Shown one piece after another: positions 26,108 to 35,188 of a stretch of 64,000 nucleotides of DNA. The stretch is from Improbicoccus pseudotrichonymphae (lineage in GTDB: Bacteria > Bacillota > Clostridia > Oscillospirales > Acutalibacteraceae), in contig AP027924.1 in assembly GCA_036322855.1 (NCBI GenBank), forward strand, positions 496,001 to 560,000. Reading direction: 5' to 3'. Every line of letters begins with the position of its first letter. Within the stretch, counting starts at the first letter, position 1. Position numbers and translations under genes: made by a program. The notes beneath the pieces were generated by a model. The model had not been told where the DNA came from, made no database searches, and saw only the letters and a program-made list of their open reading frames with translations.

Positions 26108-27526
26108 TTGAATAGAAAAATCCCGCTTATAATCCTGTCACTCCTAACGATGATTACTTTATCCTTTTTTCTAATAAATCACAAGAGCGAAAGCATACCA
26201 AAAACAGAAAAAATCAATAAGGAAAAGGATTACGACATTCTCATTTATTCTTCTAAATTTCCTGATGATAATTTTAAGGATTTATTTGAAAAATACAAGT
26301 CATATTCGGGAAATGTTGTCGGTTTAATTAAGGGGAAAGAAGATAACAGTGATCTTGAAAATTATATTAACTCAGAAAATTCGCCGGATATTTTTTCAAT
26401 AACAAATTTTAATGAATTGAAAAAACAAAAAAGTTTAGGAAATATATTCGACTTTATTAATTCTTCACATCAATCATTTAAAGAAGTAACCGAAAAAATA
26501 CCAGATAAGTTAAAACTCGGAGTAGACGAAATAAATAATTGTGGAATTCCATTAACAATAGAGGGGTTTGGATTAATCTTAAACACCAAAGTTTTGTCTA
26601 AAATATTCGGAAATAGTGCATACAAAAGTGTTATAAATGATTTAAAAACATGTGACTTTAATAATTTTCTGAATTTTGTGAAAGAAATTAGGCGATATAT
26701 AAATAAAGAAAACGTTAAAGATTTAAAAATAAATGGCAATACGTATAAATTAAACGATGATTTTTCACTTTCATGTGTGTTTTCCATGCCCACAGGAACA
26801 AACTATATTCTAATGTTGAATTCAGCTTTGGCTTTGAAATTTAATTCTTTTGCCGAAACTCAAAAGGCCAAAAGTCTGAATTCCTGTTTCGATGTTTTAA
26901 AATCATTTTGCGAATCTATTGATTGTGTAGCCCAAAATACAATATTTGGGAAAGATACCTTTTTAAATGATTCGAAGGTAAATTCAGAATCAAAAAATTT
27001 AAATAAATTCGCAAATGATCAATCTTTGTTTTATATAGGAAGTGACAGTGTTTATGAAAAAATTCAAATTTTAAATCCTGCAATGTCGAAAAATTTAATT
27101 CATATACCATATAAAATCGATGCCAATGAAAACGAAATTGTCAGAAAAAATTTTAAATCATCGATAACTATTTTTTGTCCAATATACTTAGCAATAAATT
27201 CTAAATCTAAGAAATTGAATATAGCTCAAGATTTTTTATCTTGGCTCAAAATGTCCCCTGTCGCAAGAGAATTGATGACATCAAAACTAAAATTTGTGCA
27301 ATACGACTCAGAAGAAACAAATTTGATTGAAAATCCTCTAAGTATTTCTACATTAAATTATTTAAAATCTGACAACTATCTTCCGTTTATTAGTCGAACT
27401 TTTCCCGAGAATTGGAAAAACAATGTAGAAAATAAAATAAAAACTTATTTGAAGATTAAAAATTGGGAATCATCTTTTCCAAAAGATTTTGCTTCATTTT
27501 GTTTAAATGAATTTATTAATAATTAA
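26108..27526 (+). CDS. Membrane-anchored solute-binding protein
   Basis: Extracellular solute-binding protein of the type found with carbohydrate or oligopeptide ABC importers, about 472 aa from TTG 26108, which is 8 bases after GAGGTG; an upstream GTG at 26099 is too close to that site. Residues 5-24 form an uncleaved-looking signal anchor; there is no lipobox cysteine. The body starts DYDILIYSSKFPDDNF and carries a mid-domain IPLTIEGFGLILNTKV, the fold-defining stretch of family 1 binding proteins. A C-terminal AQDFLSWLKMSPVARELM matches the end of the fold. No sugar permease is adjacent; the next gene is an amino-acid transporter 11 bases or more downstream. Confidence 0.65.
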   Translation: MNRKIPLIILSLLTMITLSFFLINHKSESIPKTEKINKEKDYDILIYSSKFPDDNFKDLFEKYKSYSGNVVGLIKGKEDNSDLENYINSENSPDIFSITNFNELKKQKSLGNIFDFINSSHQSFKEVTEKIPDKLKLGVDEINNCGIPLTIEGFGLILNTKVLSKIFGNSAYKSVINDLKTCDFNNFLNFVKEIRRYINKENVKDLKINGNTYKLNDDFSLSCVFSMPTGTNYILMLNSALALKFNSFAETQKAKSLNSCFDVLKSFCESIDCVAQNTIFGKDTFLNDSKVNSESKNLNKFANDQSLFYIGSDSVYEKIQILNPAMSKNLIHIPYKIDANENEIVRKNFKSSITIFCPIYLAINSKSKKLNIAQDFLSWLKMSPVARELMTSKLKFVQYDSEETNLIENPLSISTLNYLKSDNYLPFISRTFPENWKNNVENKIKTYLKIKNWESSFPKDFASFCLNEFINN

Positions 27527-27573
27527 TTAAATTAATTTTGAAATTTTTTTATTTTTTATTACAATTTAAAAGT

Positions 27574-29112
27574 ATGGAAATTAGTTTGAAACTTAATAAA
27601 AATTTAATCGTGCTGTTATTCTCGATTTTTTCTTTTTTCGGTATATTTTTAAACTCTGCATTTGGAGCCCTTCCGGAGGGTAGTGGTTTAGTCATGAAAA
27701 AAATAATAAAGCGCGGGGTTTTGAGATGTTCCACAAGTGCAGATTTTCCTCCATTTGAGTATATCGATGGAAACGAAATCAAAGGTATAGATGTTGAAAT
27801 AGGAAAAAAACTTGCCGATAACTTGGGAGTCAAATGTGAAATCGAAAATATTGCATATGATGCCCTGATTTTGGAATTAAATAGCAAAAAATGCGATGTT
27901 GCCATTGCTGCCATGTCTCCCACCGAAGAAAGAAGGAAAACAGTTGATTTTTCCGATCCCTATTTTGTCGCCACACATGTTATTTTAGTTAAAAAGAAGT
28001 CCAATATTCAAAAGCCAAAAGACATATCTAAAATAGGGACAATAATAGGTTCTAGCAATCAAGAATGTTGCAATGAAAAATTCGGTTCAAGTAATGTTTC
28101 GTTGTATAATTGTGTTTCCGACGGAGTCGCGGATTTAATCTCAGGAGAGCTGCCAGCATTTGCTTTAGATCAATATCCAGCACTCGAGTATTTAAAAAAA
28201 TATCCAAATAAAATAAAAAAACTCGATGAGGTCCTTTTATCCGAGGATTATTGTATAGCCGTACCTAAAAACGAAGAGGAATTATTGCAGAAAATAAATG
28301 AGACGATAAATCAGTTAAAAAATGATGGCCATATAGATAAATTTATGAATCTGTACATGAGCAAACATCAAAATGAGACTAGAAAGAGAACTTTGAAAGA
28401 TGATATTTATGATAATCTAATCGAGAAACAAAGATATAAACTAGTTTTGAACGGAGTTTTAACAACACTAAAAATTACCTTTTTCGCCATTCTAATAGGT
28501 TTGATTCTTGGCTCAATCTCATCTTTTGTGAGTGTCATGAAAAAAAGCAAAATTTATAATCAAGATATAAAATCCAAATTTATTAAGTTTGTACTTTCTT
28601 TTTTTAATCTTATTTTTTCTTCTTATGTAAATTTAATAAGAGGAACTCCTGTTGTGTGCCAGTTATTTATTATATATTATCTTGTGCTAAATCCGCTCGG
28701 CTTTGATAAAATTTTTTCGGCTATATTTGCTTTTGGTATTAATTCCGGAGCTTATCTGAGCGAAGTTATAAGAAACAGTATTCTTTCAATAGATAAAGGA
28801 CAAATCGAAGCTTCCAAGGCTCTTGGTTTTTCAAGTAGGTCAACTTTTGTTTTAATTGTTGTGCCTCAGGTACTGAAGCATTCTCTTGTTCTTTTTTGCA
28901 ATGAATTTGTGCAGCTTATAAAGGAAACTTCTGTTGCCGGTTTAATTGGTGTTGTTGATCTTTCAAGAGCATCCGAGATTATAAGGAGTCAAACTTTGCA
29001 GCCGTTGGTTCCTTTGGCCACCGTGGCCATAATTTATTTTTTTGTAATTTTCCTAATAAATCGCATGGTCAAATTTCTCGAATACAAATTAAGAAAAAAT
29101 GATGGTTATTAA
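27574..29112 (+). CDS. Amino-acid ABC transporter, fused binding protein and permease
   Basis: A GlnP-type fusion importing a polar amino acid, 512 aa from ATG 27574 (12 residues shorter than the TTG 27538 alternative). The signal peptide ends near SAFGA. The periplasmic-binding domain (RGVLRCSTSADFPPFEYIDG, near residues 45-65) runs to about residue 265. A His/Met/Pro-type permease follows, with GVLTTLKITFFAILIGLILG, the EAA loop (IEASKALGFSSRSTF) and five spans. The ATPase (GlnQ-like) is not adjacent, so PotA at 12.2 kb or an unseen protein must supply energy. The substrate is likely glutamine, glutamate or arginine, which is inferred. Confidence 0.88.
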   Translation: MEISLKLNKNLIVLLFSIFSFFGIFLNSAFGALPEGSGLVMKKIIKRGVLRCSTSADFPPFEYIDGNEIKGIDVEIGKKLADNLGVKCEIENIAYDALILELNSKKCDVAIAAMSPTEERRKTVDFSDPYFVATHVILVKKKSNIQKPKDISKIGTIIGSSNQECCNEKFGSSNVSLYNCVSDGVADLISGELPAFALDQYPALEYLKKYPNKIKKLDEVLLSEDYCIAVPKNEEELLQKINETINQLKNDGHIDKFMNLYMSKHQNETRKRTLKDDIYDNLIEKQRYKLVLNGVLTTLKITFFAILIGLILGSISSFVSVMKKSKIYNQDIKSKFIKFVLSFFNLIFSSYVNLIRGTPVVCQLFIIYYLVLNPLGFDKIFSAIFAFGINSGAYLSEVIRNSILSIDKGQIEASKALGFSSRSTFVLIVVPQVLKHSLVLFCNEFVQLIKETSVAGLIGVVDLSRASEIIRSQTLQPLVPLATVAIIYFFVIFLINRMVKFLEYKLRKNDGY

Positions 29113-29221
29113 AACAGTTCTACGCCATAAAAGTTTTTTAAATATGAAAACTATATAGCTATATTGTTAACGTTACCCAGTTATTCAGCAGGAAAAATTA
29201 CAAGATAATTGTTTTTTAATC

Positions 29222-30376
29222 TCATTTAATCGGTATGTATCCCGTTTTTTCTATTAAATATTGACCTTGTGCTGATAAAATCCAATTAATTAGCTTTTGC
29301 GTGTTTTTGTTTTTTGAATTCGAAGTTACGGCGTAAATTTCTGCGATAAAAGGATATGATGCGTCGGATATGGTTTCTTTCGACGGGAATATGCCATTTA
29401 TCGAAAGTAGCTTAATTTTATCGTCACTTAACATCTGCGTTGCAAAAAATAAAAATGAATAACCGATGGCATTTTTATGGTTTTTATAAGCAGCGGTTTC
29501 TTTGATAATATTACCCATTCCTGAAGCCACATCTTCTTCTAAAGGAGCCATAATAGGTATGTCGCCCATTATTTTTTGAAGCATAGCTTGACTACCAGAG
29601 CTTGTCGGACGTTGAAATGCCCTGATTTTCTTGTCGTCTCCTCCGAATTCATTCCAATTTTTTGACTTTCCGGAATAAATATCTTTTATGTCATTAACCA
29701 AAAGATTGTCTATAATATTTTTTGAATTTACAAAGAACACAAATGCTTCTTTACCGATGGGAGTAAAGTTTAGCTCAATCCCTTTGTCTTTTAGTTTTTG
29801 TCGTTGTTCTTCCGGAGGAGGACTTACAACAAAAATAACATCCGCCCTATCGTTTATTAAATTGTCATATGCCCCGGAAGTCTGATGACAAGATACACAG
29901 TATTTATAAAAATCATATTCTTTTTCAGAGTAACAAGCTCTCACAAATGCGGAGTAGACAGGGTAAATGGCCGTTGCGCCGTCTAAAATCGGAAAATTGT
30001 CGGTGAAATTCAACGTTGATGGCTCATTCAAAGAAACGGCTTTCGTATTCCGGGCAAAAGGCGCATATAGTTCTAAATCAACACCTTTTTCTTCGAATCT
30101 TATGGATGACACATAGTAGTTGTAACATTTCAAAGCAAAAATACCTAAAGATATATTGGCAAAAAGCACTCCTGCTATTATCAATCCTCTTTTTGTTTTT
30201 AGCCAACCAAACATAAAAGAAGCTATAAGAAAGAAAACAGTAGTGACGGAAGTAATAGTGTAAAAGATGATGGAAATTTTATCTCTGCCACTGGTTGCTA
30301 TAACTGTCACATATAGAAAATAGCAAATTAAAACAGACAAAAACGCAGGGATAATTATTTTTATAATTTTCTTCAT
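29222..30376 (-). CDS. PstS-like substrate-binding protein with membrane anchor
   Basis: 384 aa from ATG 30376, chosen for its AGGAG site and because longer readings run into ftsY. About three hydrophobic segments occupy the first 110 residues. A type II periplasmic-binding domain follows (LDGATAIYPVYSAFVRACY, then SGKSKNWNEFGG and PTSSGSQAMLQKIMGD), the pattern of phosphate-binding PstS proteins. The multi-span N-terminus is unusual for PstS. No pstC, pstA or pstB is nearby, so a role in phosphate sensing rather than uptake is possible. Confidence 0.7.
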   Translation of the reverse strand: MKKIIKIIIPAFLSVLICYFLYVTVIATSGRDKISIIFYTITSVTTVFFLIASFMFGWLKTKRGLIIAGVLFANISLGIFALKCYNYYVSSIRFEEKGVDLELYAPFARNTKAVSLNEPSTLNFTDNFPILDGATAIYPVYSAFVRACYSEKEYDFYKYCVSCHQTSGAYDNLINDRADVIFVVSPPPEEQRQKLKDKGIELNFTPIGKEAFVFFVNSKNIIDNLLVNDIKDIYSGKSKNWNEFGGDDKKIRAFQRPTSSGSQAMLQKIMGDIPIMAPLEEDVASGMGNIIKETAAYKNHKNAIGYSFLFFATQMLSDDKIKLLSINGIFPSKETISDASYPFIAEIYAVTSNSKNKNTQKLINWILSAQGQYLIEKTGYIPIK

Positions 30377-30392
30377 GACAACTCCTATTTTT

Positions 30393-31298
30393 CTACTTAT
30401 TTTCAAAAATGGCATCACAAAAAGATCTTGCGTTAAATTCAACGAGATCCTCTTGTTTTTCTCCGGTGCAAATATATTTTATCGGGATATCCAACTCATC
30501 TTTAATGGAAATAGCAATTCCACCTTTTGATGTGCCATCTAATTTTGTTAAAATCAAACCTGTGATTTTGAGTATTTTTGAAAATTCAGACGCTTGTACC
30601 AAAGCATTTTGACCTATATTAGAATCTATTACCAAAATTGATTCATAGTTCTCATACAACTTTTTACCGATAATTCTGTTTATTTTACCAAGCTCTGACA
30701 TAAGATTTTCTTTATTGTGAAGCCTGCCGGCCGTGTCACAAAGTACTATGTCAAAATTTTCTTTTTTTGCTCTTTCAATGGACTCATAAATTACGGTACC
30801 GGGATCGGAATTTTCTTTCTTTGTAATTTCACAACCTATTTTTTTTGCCCAAAAATCTAATTGCTCAACAGCGGCAGCCCGAAAAGTATCAGCAGCGGAA
30901 AATAGCACTTTTTTCCCATCGTTTTTAAATTTATATCCAAATTTAGCGAGAGTCGTCGTTTTCCCTGAACCATTTATTCCAGAAAACAATATAACGGAAG
31001 GAGAATTATCTAAATTTAATTTTGTCTCTCCATTCAAAATTTCCACAATGATACCTTTTAAAATCTCTGTTATTTCTTTTGGTTCTTCTATATTTTTACT
31101 TTTTACAGCATTTCTCAATCTATCTTTTATCTTTGAAGCTGTCTTTAAAGAAATATCAGATAAGATCAAAACCTCTTCGAGCTTATTCAAGAAATCCTCA
31201 TCGATTTTTTTAAATGAATTAAAAATCGATTCTAAACCTGAAATAAATTTTTCGCTTGTTTTTTTGAAACAATCTTTTATTTTACTGAAGAAATTCAT
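30393..31298 (-). CDS. ftsY: Signal recognition particle receptor FtsY
   Basis: GTPase that docks SRP-bound ribosomes to the translocon, 301 aa from ATG 31298; the upstream TTG 31331 would overlap proS. It has an N-terminal four-helix NG bundle, G1 GINGSGKTTT near residue 110, and DTAGRLHNKENLM (G3) and TKLDGTSKGG (G4) motifs. The acidic A domain of long FtsY types is missing, as in many Firmicutes. Its RNA partner SRP RNA is encoded at 61.6 kb. Confidence 0.95.
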   Translation of the reverse strand: MNFFSKIKDCFKKTSEKFISGLESIFNSFKKIDEDFLNKLEEVLILSDISLKTASKIKDRLRNAVKSKNIEEPKEITEILKGIIVEILNGETKLNLDNSPSVILFSGINGSGKTTTLAKFGYKFKNDGKKVLFSAADTFRAAAVEQLDFWAKKIGCEITKKENSDPGTVIYESIERAKKENFDIVLCDTAGRLHNKENLMSELGKINRIIGKKLYENYESILVIDSNIGQNALVQASEFSKILKITGLILTKLDGTSKGGIAISIKDELDIPIKYICTGEKQEDLVEFNARSFCDAIFENK

Positions 31299-31312
31299 TT
31301 TTTCATCCAAAC

Positions 31313-32767
31313 TTAGTATGATTTGGCCCAATATAATTTTGTATCACATTTTTTATTGCAAACTATGCAACTACCTTCTTCGATATTTTCTTCAAAAGGT
31401 ATGCAACGAGAGCCATAGCCGAATTTATCTTTTATGTAGTTTTCGCATTTTTCCGAACCACACCAATAACTTTTTATAAAACAATCCCTAATACGAGCAG
31501 TTTTTTCAAATTCTTCTAAACTATTCAAATTTAAAATATTAGAATTAAATCTCTTCAAAGCTGAATTATATAAATTTAATTTAATGTCATTAATAGTACA
31601 TTCGATCTTCTCTAAAATTGTTTCGAATTTACATATTTCTTTTTTTCTGTTGTCACGTCTTACAAGAACAAACACATTATTACTAATGTCTCTTGGACCA
31701 ATTTCTATGCGTATGGGTATGCCTCTTAATTCTGAATTTGCAAACTTGCAACCCACACTTTCTTCTTTTTCGTCTATTTTGATCCTGTATTTTGTTCTTA
31801 ACAAATTAAAAACTTCACTAACTTTAAATTTTACTTCGTTTGAATCTTTTATTGGTATTATTATAATCTGAATAGGTGCTACGTCTGGCGGTAGGACCAA
31901 GCCATCTTTGTCACCGTGAACCATAATTATCGCACCAATTGTCCTTGTTGTTATACCCCAGGAAGTATAATACGCAAAATCACTTTTATTTTCTTTTGTT
32001 TGAAATTTTACGTTAAACACTTTCGTAAATTCATTACCGAAATAATGACTTGTTGCCGTTTGCAACGATTTTCCATCCTTCATCATGCATTCTATTGTAT
32101 ATGTAATCTTAGCCCCTGCGAATTTTTCAGATTCCGTTTTCTTACCACAAATCAACGGGATACATAATTTTTCTTCAAGAAATTCCTTATATATGTTCAA
32201 TATTTTCAAAGAAAAATCATTTGCCTCGCCAGGACTTTCGTGAATCGTATGTCCCTCTTGCCAATGTATCTCAATAGACCGCAAAAATGGCCTAGAAGAT
32301 TTTTCCCATCTGACGACAGAACACCACTGATTATAAAGTTTAGGCAGGTCTCGCCAAGAATTAACAATTCTGGAAAAATGTGAACAAAACATAACCTCTG
32401 AAGTAGGCCTGACACACAAACGTTCCGTGAGTTCTTCTTGCCCACCGTGCGTAACCCAGGCTACCTCAGGAGCAAATCCCTCAATGTGGTTTTTTTCCTT
32501 TTGTAACATAGATTCAGGTATAAACATCGGCATAGAAACATTTTCTACGCCTATTTCTTTAAATCTTTTATCCAAAATTGAAGTTATGTTTTCCCACATG
32601 GAACAGGCATAGGGTCGCATTATTACACAACCCCTCACTCCGGAATAATCAACCAATTCCGATTTTTTTAAAACATCTGTGTACCATTTAGAGAAATCTT
32701 CAATCACTTGAACCACTACTGGTATCCGGTGGGCCAAACCAAATATTCCTCTTTCCTTTGAAATCAA
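31313..32767 (-). CDS. proS: Prolyl-tRNA synthetase, archaeal/eukaryote-type
   Basis: Class II synthetase of the type 3 group, 484 aa. It has motif 2 (SRPFLRSIEIHWQEGHTIH), motif 1 around YSGVRGCVIMRPY, and a C-terminal zinc-binding domain with cysteines at C-x4-C and C-x2-C-x3-C spacing. It ends in a conserved Tyr. The N-terminus is abnormal: it begins at a TTG (32767) with no good ribosome-binding site and a stretch MISKERGIFGLAHRIP unlike the usual opening. The first roughly 68 bases are shared with another small gene in a different frame. The 5' end is also present in a duplicated copy at 33.4 kb. The catalytic core looks intact. Confidence 0.9.
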   Translation of the reverse strand: MISKERGIFGLAHRIPVVVQVIEDFSKWYTDVLKKSELVDYSGVRGCVIMRPYACSMWENITSILDKRFKEIGVENVSMPMFIPESMLQKEKNHIEGFAPEVAWVTHGGQEELTERLCVRPTSEVMFCSHFSRIVNSWRDLPKLYNQWCSVVRWEKSSRPFLRSIEIHWQEGHTIHESPGEANDFSLKILNIYKEFLEEKLCIPLICGKKTESEKFAGAKITYTIECMMKDGKSLQTATSHYFGNEFTKVFNVKFQTKENKSDFAYYTSWGITTRTIGAIIMVHGDKDGLVLPPDVAPIQIIIIPIKDSNEVKFKVSEVFNLLRTKYRIKIDEKEESVGCKFANSELRGIPIRIEIGPRDISNNVFVLVRRDNRKKEICKFETILEKIECTINDIKLNLYNSALKRFNSNILNLNSLEEFEKTARIRDCFIKSYWCGSEKCENYIKDKFGYGSRCIPFEENIEEGSCIVCNKKCDTKLYWAKSY

Positions 32768-33008
32768 AAAAATTCATGATTTTTTTATTTGAACAAACAC
32801 CGGTAATCATCATCAGCTCCATTATATTCATAGGTATATCCAAAAAATCCTTAATATTTTTTGCAGTTTCTTTGACACATTGCCAAACAAGTTTAATCCT
32901 GCTAGTTTCTTCGGCATACAAACAACCCTGATTTATTGTGCAAAAAAATAGTGAAGCAACCAAAAAATTTAAAAACTTTCTACCAACCAATTTCATTTTT
33001 TTATCCAT
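32700..33008 (-). CDS. Small secreted protein overlapping the proS start
   Basis: 102 aa. A signal peptide runs from basic KKMKLVGRK through a hydrophobic stretch to CLYAEE (likely cleavage after YAE or nearby). The mature part has a short helical PMNIMELMMITGVC segment and a Ser/Gly-rich end. The last 22 codons lie inside the proS 5' end in another frame. Function unknown. The next gene upstream (33030-33269) is on the same strand. A decayed copy lies at 33.4-33.7 kb. Confidence 0.5.
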   Translation of the reverse strand: MDKKMKLVGRKFLNFLVASLFFCTINQGCLYAEETSRIKLVWQCVKETAKNIKDFLDIPMNIMELMMITGVCSNKKIMNFFDFKGKRNIWFGPPDTSSGSSD

Positions 33009-33029
33009 TATAGGTTACTAAACCCCCGA

Positions 33030-33269
33030 TTATAAAATTTTTACATCACTCGAGATCTTACTTTTTGAAATTTCCCTAACGCTAACCTGGACGTTCTCCT
33101 TTTCTTTCTTATTTTCTTCTATTTCTTTCTTATTTTCTTCTATTATTATAGACTTGAAAACTTTTCCGGATTCACAAATACCAGACATACTATTCTCAAA
33201 TTTGCCAACAATCCCAATGACCGAAACCACCACATATAAAGATACCAGAACCGTTAAAATAATACCCAT
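33030..33269 (-). CDS. Small membrane protein
   Basis: 79 aa with an N-terminal hydrophobic helix (MGIILTVLVSLYVVVSVIGI), a linker and two EENKKE repeats in the charged C-terminal tail, ending SSDVKIL. The start ATG 33269 has an AGAGGTGG site. Function unknown. Its C-terminal region reappears in a decayed copy near 33.7 kb. Confidence 0.55.
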   Translation of the reverse strand: MGIILTVLVSLYVVVSVIGIVGKFENSMSGICESGKVFKSIIIEENKKEIEENKKEKENVQVSVREISKSKISSDVKIL

Positions 33270-33378
33270 GATAAACCACCTCTTTATAAATTAAAAAAAT
33301 TTGATTATGTCGGAAACCAACTTACGTAAACATTCCACAACCAAATCCCAAAATTTCATAACGATAAAACCTCACCTC

Positions 33379-33768
33379 GGAATAATTAACCAATTCCGAT
33401 TTTTTTAAAACATCTGTGTACCATTTAGAGAAATCTTCAATCACTTGATATCACTACTGGTACCCACTTGGCCAAACCAAATATTCTTCTTTCCTTTGAA
33501 ATCAAAAAAACTTGTGATTCTCAAATTTAACCGAACACCGGTAATTATCATCAGCTCTACTATATCCACAGGTCCATCCAAAAAATCCTTAATATTTTTT
33601 GCAATTTCTTCTTCATTTTTTTATTCACTTTTTTATTCATTATAGGTTACTAAACCCCCGATTATAAATTATCGTTATTATTATTTTTAATTTTTACATC
33701 ACTCGAGATCTTACTTTCTGAACTTTCCCTAACACTAACCTGAACATCCTCCTTCCCTTTCATAGATT
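33379..33768 (-). pseudogene. Decayed tandem duplicate of proS 5' end and two small genes
   Basis: This stretch is a diverged second copy of about 32641-33110. It contains the codons for IEDFSKWYTDVLKKSEL of ProS, a shrunken version of the 102-aa secreted gene with stops, and the tail VQVSVRE.SESKISSDVKI of the 79-aa gene. Compared with the first copy about 80 bases are missing in the middle. It lies between rpmA and the intact copy. Nothing else is recognised in 33270-33378. Confidence 0.75.
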
Positions 33769-33778
33769 AAAATCAAAC

Positions 33779-34033
33779 CTACCCTGTTACGATGCTAACA
33801 CACTTACGAATTTTGTTAACATTTCCAAATTTAACCGTGCCGCCAATCAACGCAAATAAAGTATCATCAGATCCTTTGGCGACATTGGCCCCCGGATGAA
33901 ATCTGGTACCCCTTTGTCTCACCAGAATAGTTCCCGCTCTAACAAACTGTCCATCACTTCTCTTTACTCCAAGACGCTTAGATCTGGAATCTCTACCATT
34001 TCTGGTAGAACCCATACCTTTCTTGTGTGCCAT
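33779..34033 (-). CDS. rpmA: Ribosomal protein L27
   Basis: 84 aa, beginning MAHKKGMGSTRNGRDS, then KRLGVKRSDGQFV and AGTILVRQRGTRFHPG, all typical of bL27. Most Firmicutes make L27 with an N-terminal extension (like MLKLNLQFF) that the protease Prp removes. Here the gene encodes the already mature form. The gene between rplU and rpmA that would encode Prp is also missing (54-bp gap). Confidence 0.97.
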   Translation of the reverse strand: MAHKKGMGSTRNGRDSRSKRLGVKRSDGQFVRAGTILVRQRGTRFHPGANVAKGSDDTLFALIGGTVKFGNVNKIRKCVSIVTG

Positions 34034-34087
34034 ACAAAACTCCCCCCTTGAACATCATTATAATATAACATACCGCATTTCGAACAA

Positions 34088-34399
34088 TTAACCCACAGAA
34101 GTAATCTCTATTTTACTGTACTTCCTTCTATGACCGATAGTGCGTTTATAACCTCTTTTAGGTTTGTATTTAAAAACCCTTATCTTCTTGGCCAAACCAT
34201 GTTTTAACACCTTGTATTTGATTTTAATTTTATCCAGAGATGGGCCTTTAAAAACAAAACTACCATTCTCGTCTTTAAATGCCAAAACTTTACACTCAAA
34301 TTCCCCCGAATCATCAGGACAATTCAAAAAATCCACATACAACATGCTACCCAATTTGACATTGTATTGCTTATTTTGCAAACCAACCACAAAATACAT
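34088..34399 (-). CDS. rplU: Ribosomal protein L21
   Basis: 103 aa, with FVVGLQNKQYNVKLG at the start and the C-terminal YKPKRGYKRTIGHRRKYSKIEI, the conserved RNA-binding end of bL21. The start has a GAGGTGG ribosome-binding site. It heads the rplU-rpmA unit, which probably is transcribed from the AT-rich gap 34400-34577 shared with divergent spoIIIAH. Confidence 0.96.
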   Translation of the reverse strand: MYFVVGLQNKQYNVKLGSMLYVDFLNCPDDSGEFECKVLAFKDENGSFVFKGPSLDKIKIKYKVLKHGLAKKIRVFKYKPKRGYKRTIGHRRKYSKIEITSVG

Positions 34400-34577
34400 C
34401 CAACCACCTCACCTTGAAAATCATTTGACGCTAACGAATCAACAATATTCTATTTTAAACATAATATTTAAAAAATCAATAAAATATTTTTAAAATTTTA
34501 AAAGTAATAAATAAAATAATTATACATAAATATTAATTACCGAAAAATAAAAAATGTTAAATGCGGAGGAATTCAAA

Positions 34578-35165
34578 TTGACAATCAAATTACATAGGCG
34601 ACAAATTGTATTGGCATCTTTAATTTTTGCTTTAGGGGCGGCAGTCTATTTAAACTGGCAATTTTCACCAAAATATAATGAACTTGCAAATGAATCTAAC
34701 ACTTCTTCAGAAGTTAAATATGTAGATGGGCCTGCCAATTATAATGATGATAATAATGAAAAGCAGGAGTTAAATAGCATTAGAGTACATAACGATGATT
34801 ATTTTGAAAATGCTAAAAAAAACAGAGAATTTGCATATAAACAAAGTTTGGAAACTATAAAGGCGGCTTTGAACGATCTGAACAATATAGATGACAAGAC
34901 AAAGTTAAAGTTAGAAAATCAATATTCTGAAATGGTAAAAATTAATCAAATTCAAGCAGACATAGAAAATCTAGTCATAGCAAAAGGCTATAAAAAATGT
35001 GTTGCTATAGTACAAAACGGAGAATGCCACGTAATAGCTTCGCTGGAAAATTTTGACAGAATCTCAGAAAATGATTCCAATAAACATGTAATAAGATTAA
35101 AAAATATAGTTCAAAGTTGTACGGGTTTCGGCAACGATAAAATTAAGGTAGTTACAAAAACTTAA
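34578..35165 (+). CDS. spoIIIAH: Stage III sporulation protein AH
   Basis: Single-pass membrane protein of the mother cell that joins forespore SpoIIQ in the feeding-tube channel, 195 aa from TTG 34578, chosen because GGAGG precedes it by 8 bases. It has the basic start KLHRRQIV, the membrane helix LASLIFALGAAVYLNW, an acidic linker, and a C-terminal YscJ/FliF-like ring-building domain (MVKINQIQADIENLVIAKGYKK; IVQSCTGFGNDKIKVV). spoIIIAA-AG are not next to it, so the operon is broken. It may be cotranscribed with the csp gene 23 bp downstream. Confidence 0.85.
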   Translation: MTIKLHRRQIVLASLIFALGAAVYLNWQFSPKYNELANESNTSSEVKYVDGPANYNDDNNEKQELNSIRVHNDDYFENAKKNREFAYKQSLETIKAALNDLNNIDDKTKLKLENQYSEMVKINQIQADIENLVIAKGYKKCVAIVQNGECHVIASLENFDRISENDSNKHVIRLKNIVQSCTGFGNDKIKVVTKT

Positions 35166-35188
35166 TTCGAATGTCGGAAGGAGAAATC

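Noticed and set aside
26108..27526. Lipoprotein assignment for the solute-binding protein
   Set aside because: No cysteine follows the hydrophobic segment, so there is no lipobox. A signal anchor fits better.
33445..33645. Plus-strand ORF in the duplicated region before rpmA
   Set aside because: Antisense of the decayed proS/small-gene copy. No start signals or independent similarity.
34400..34577. Ribosomal L21 leader structure
   Set aside because: The gap is AT-rich and I could not identify the conserved stems with confidence, so none is listed.
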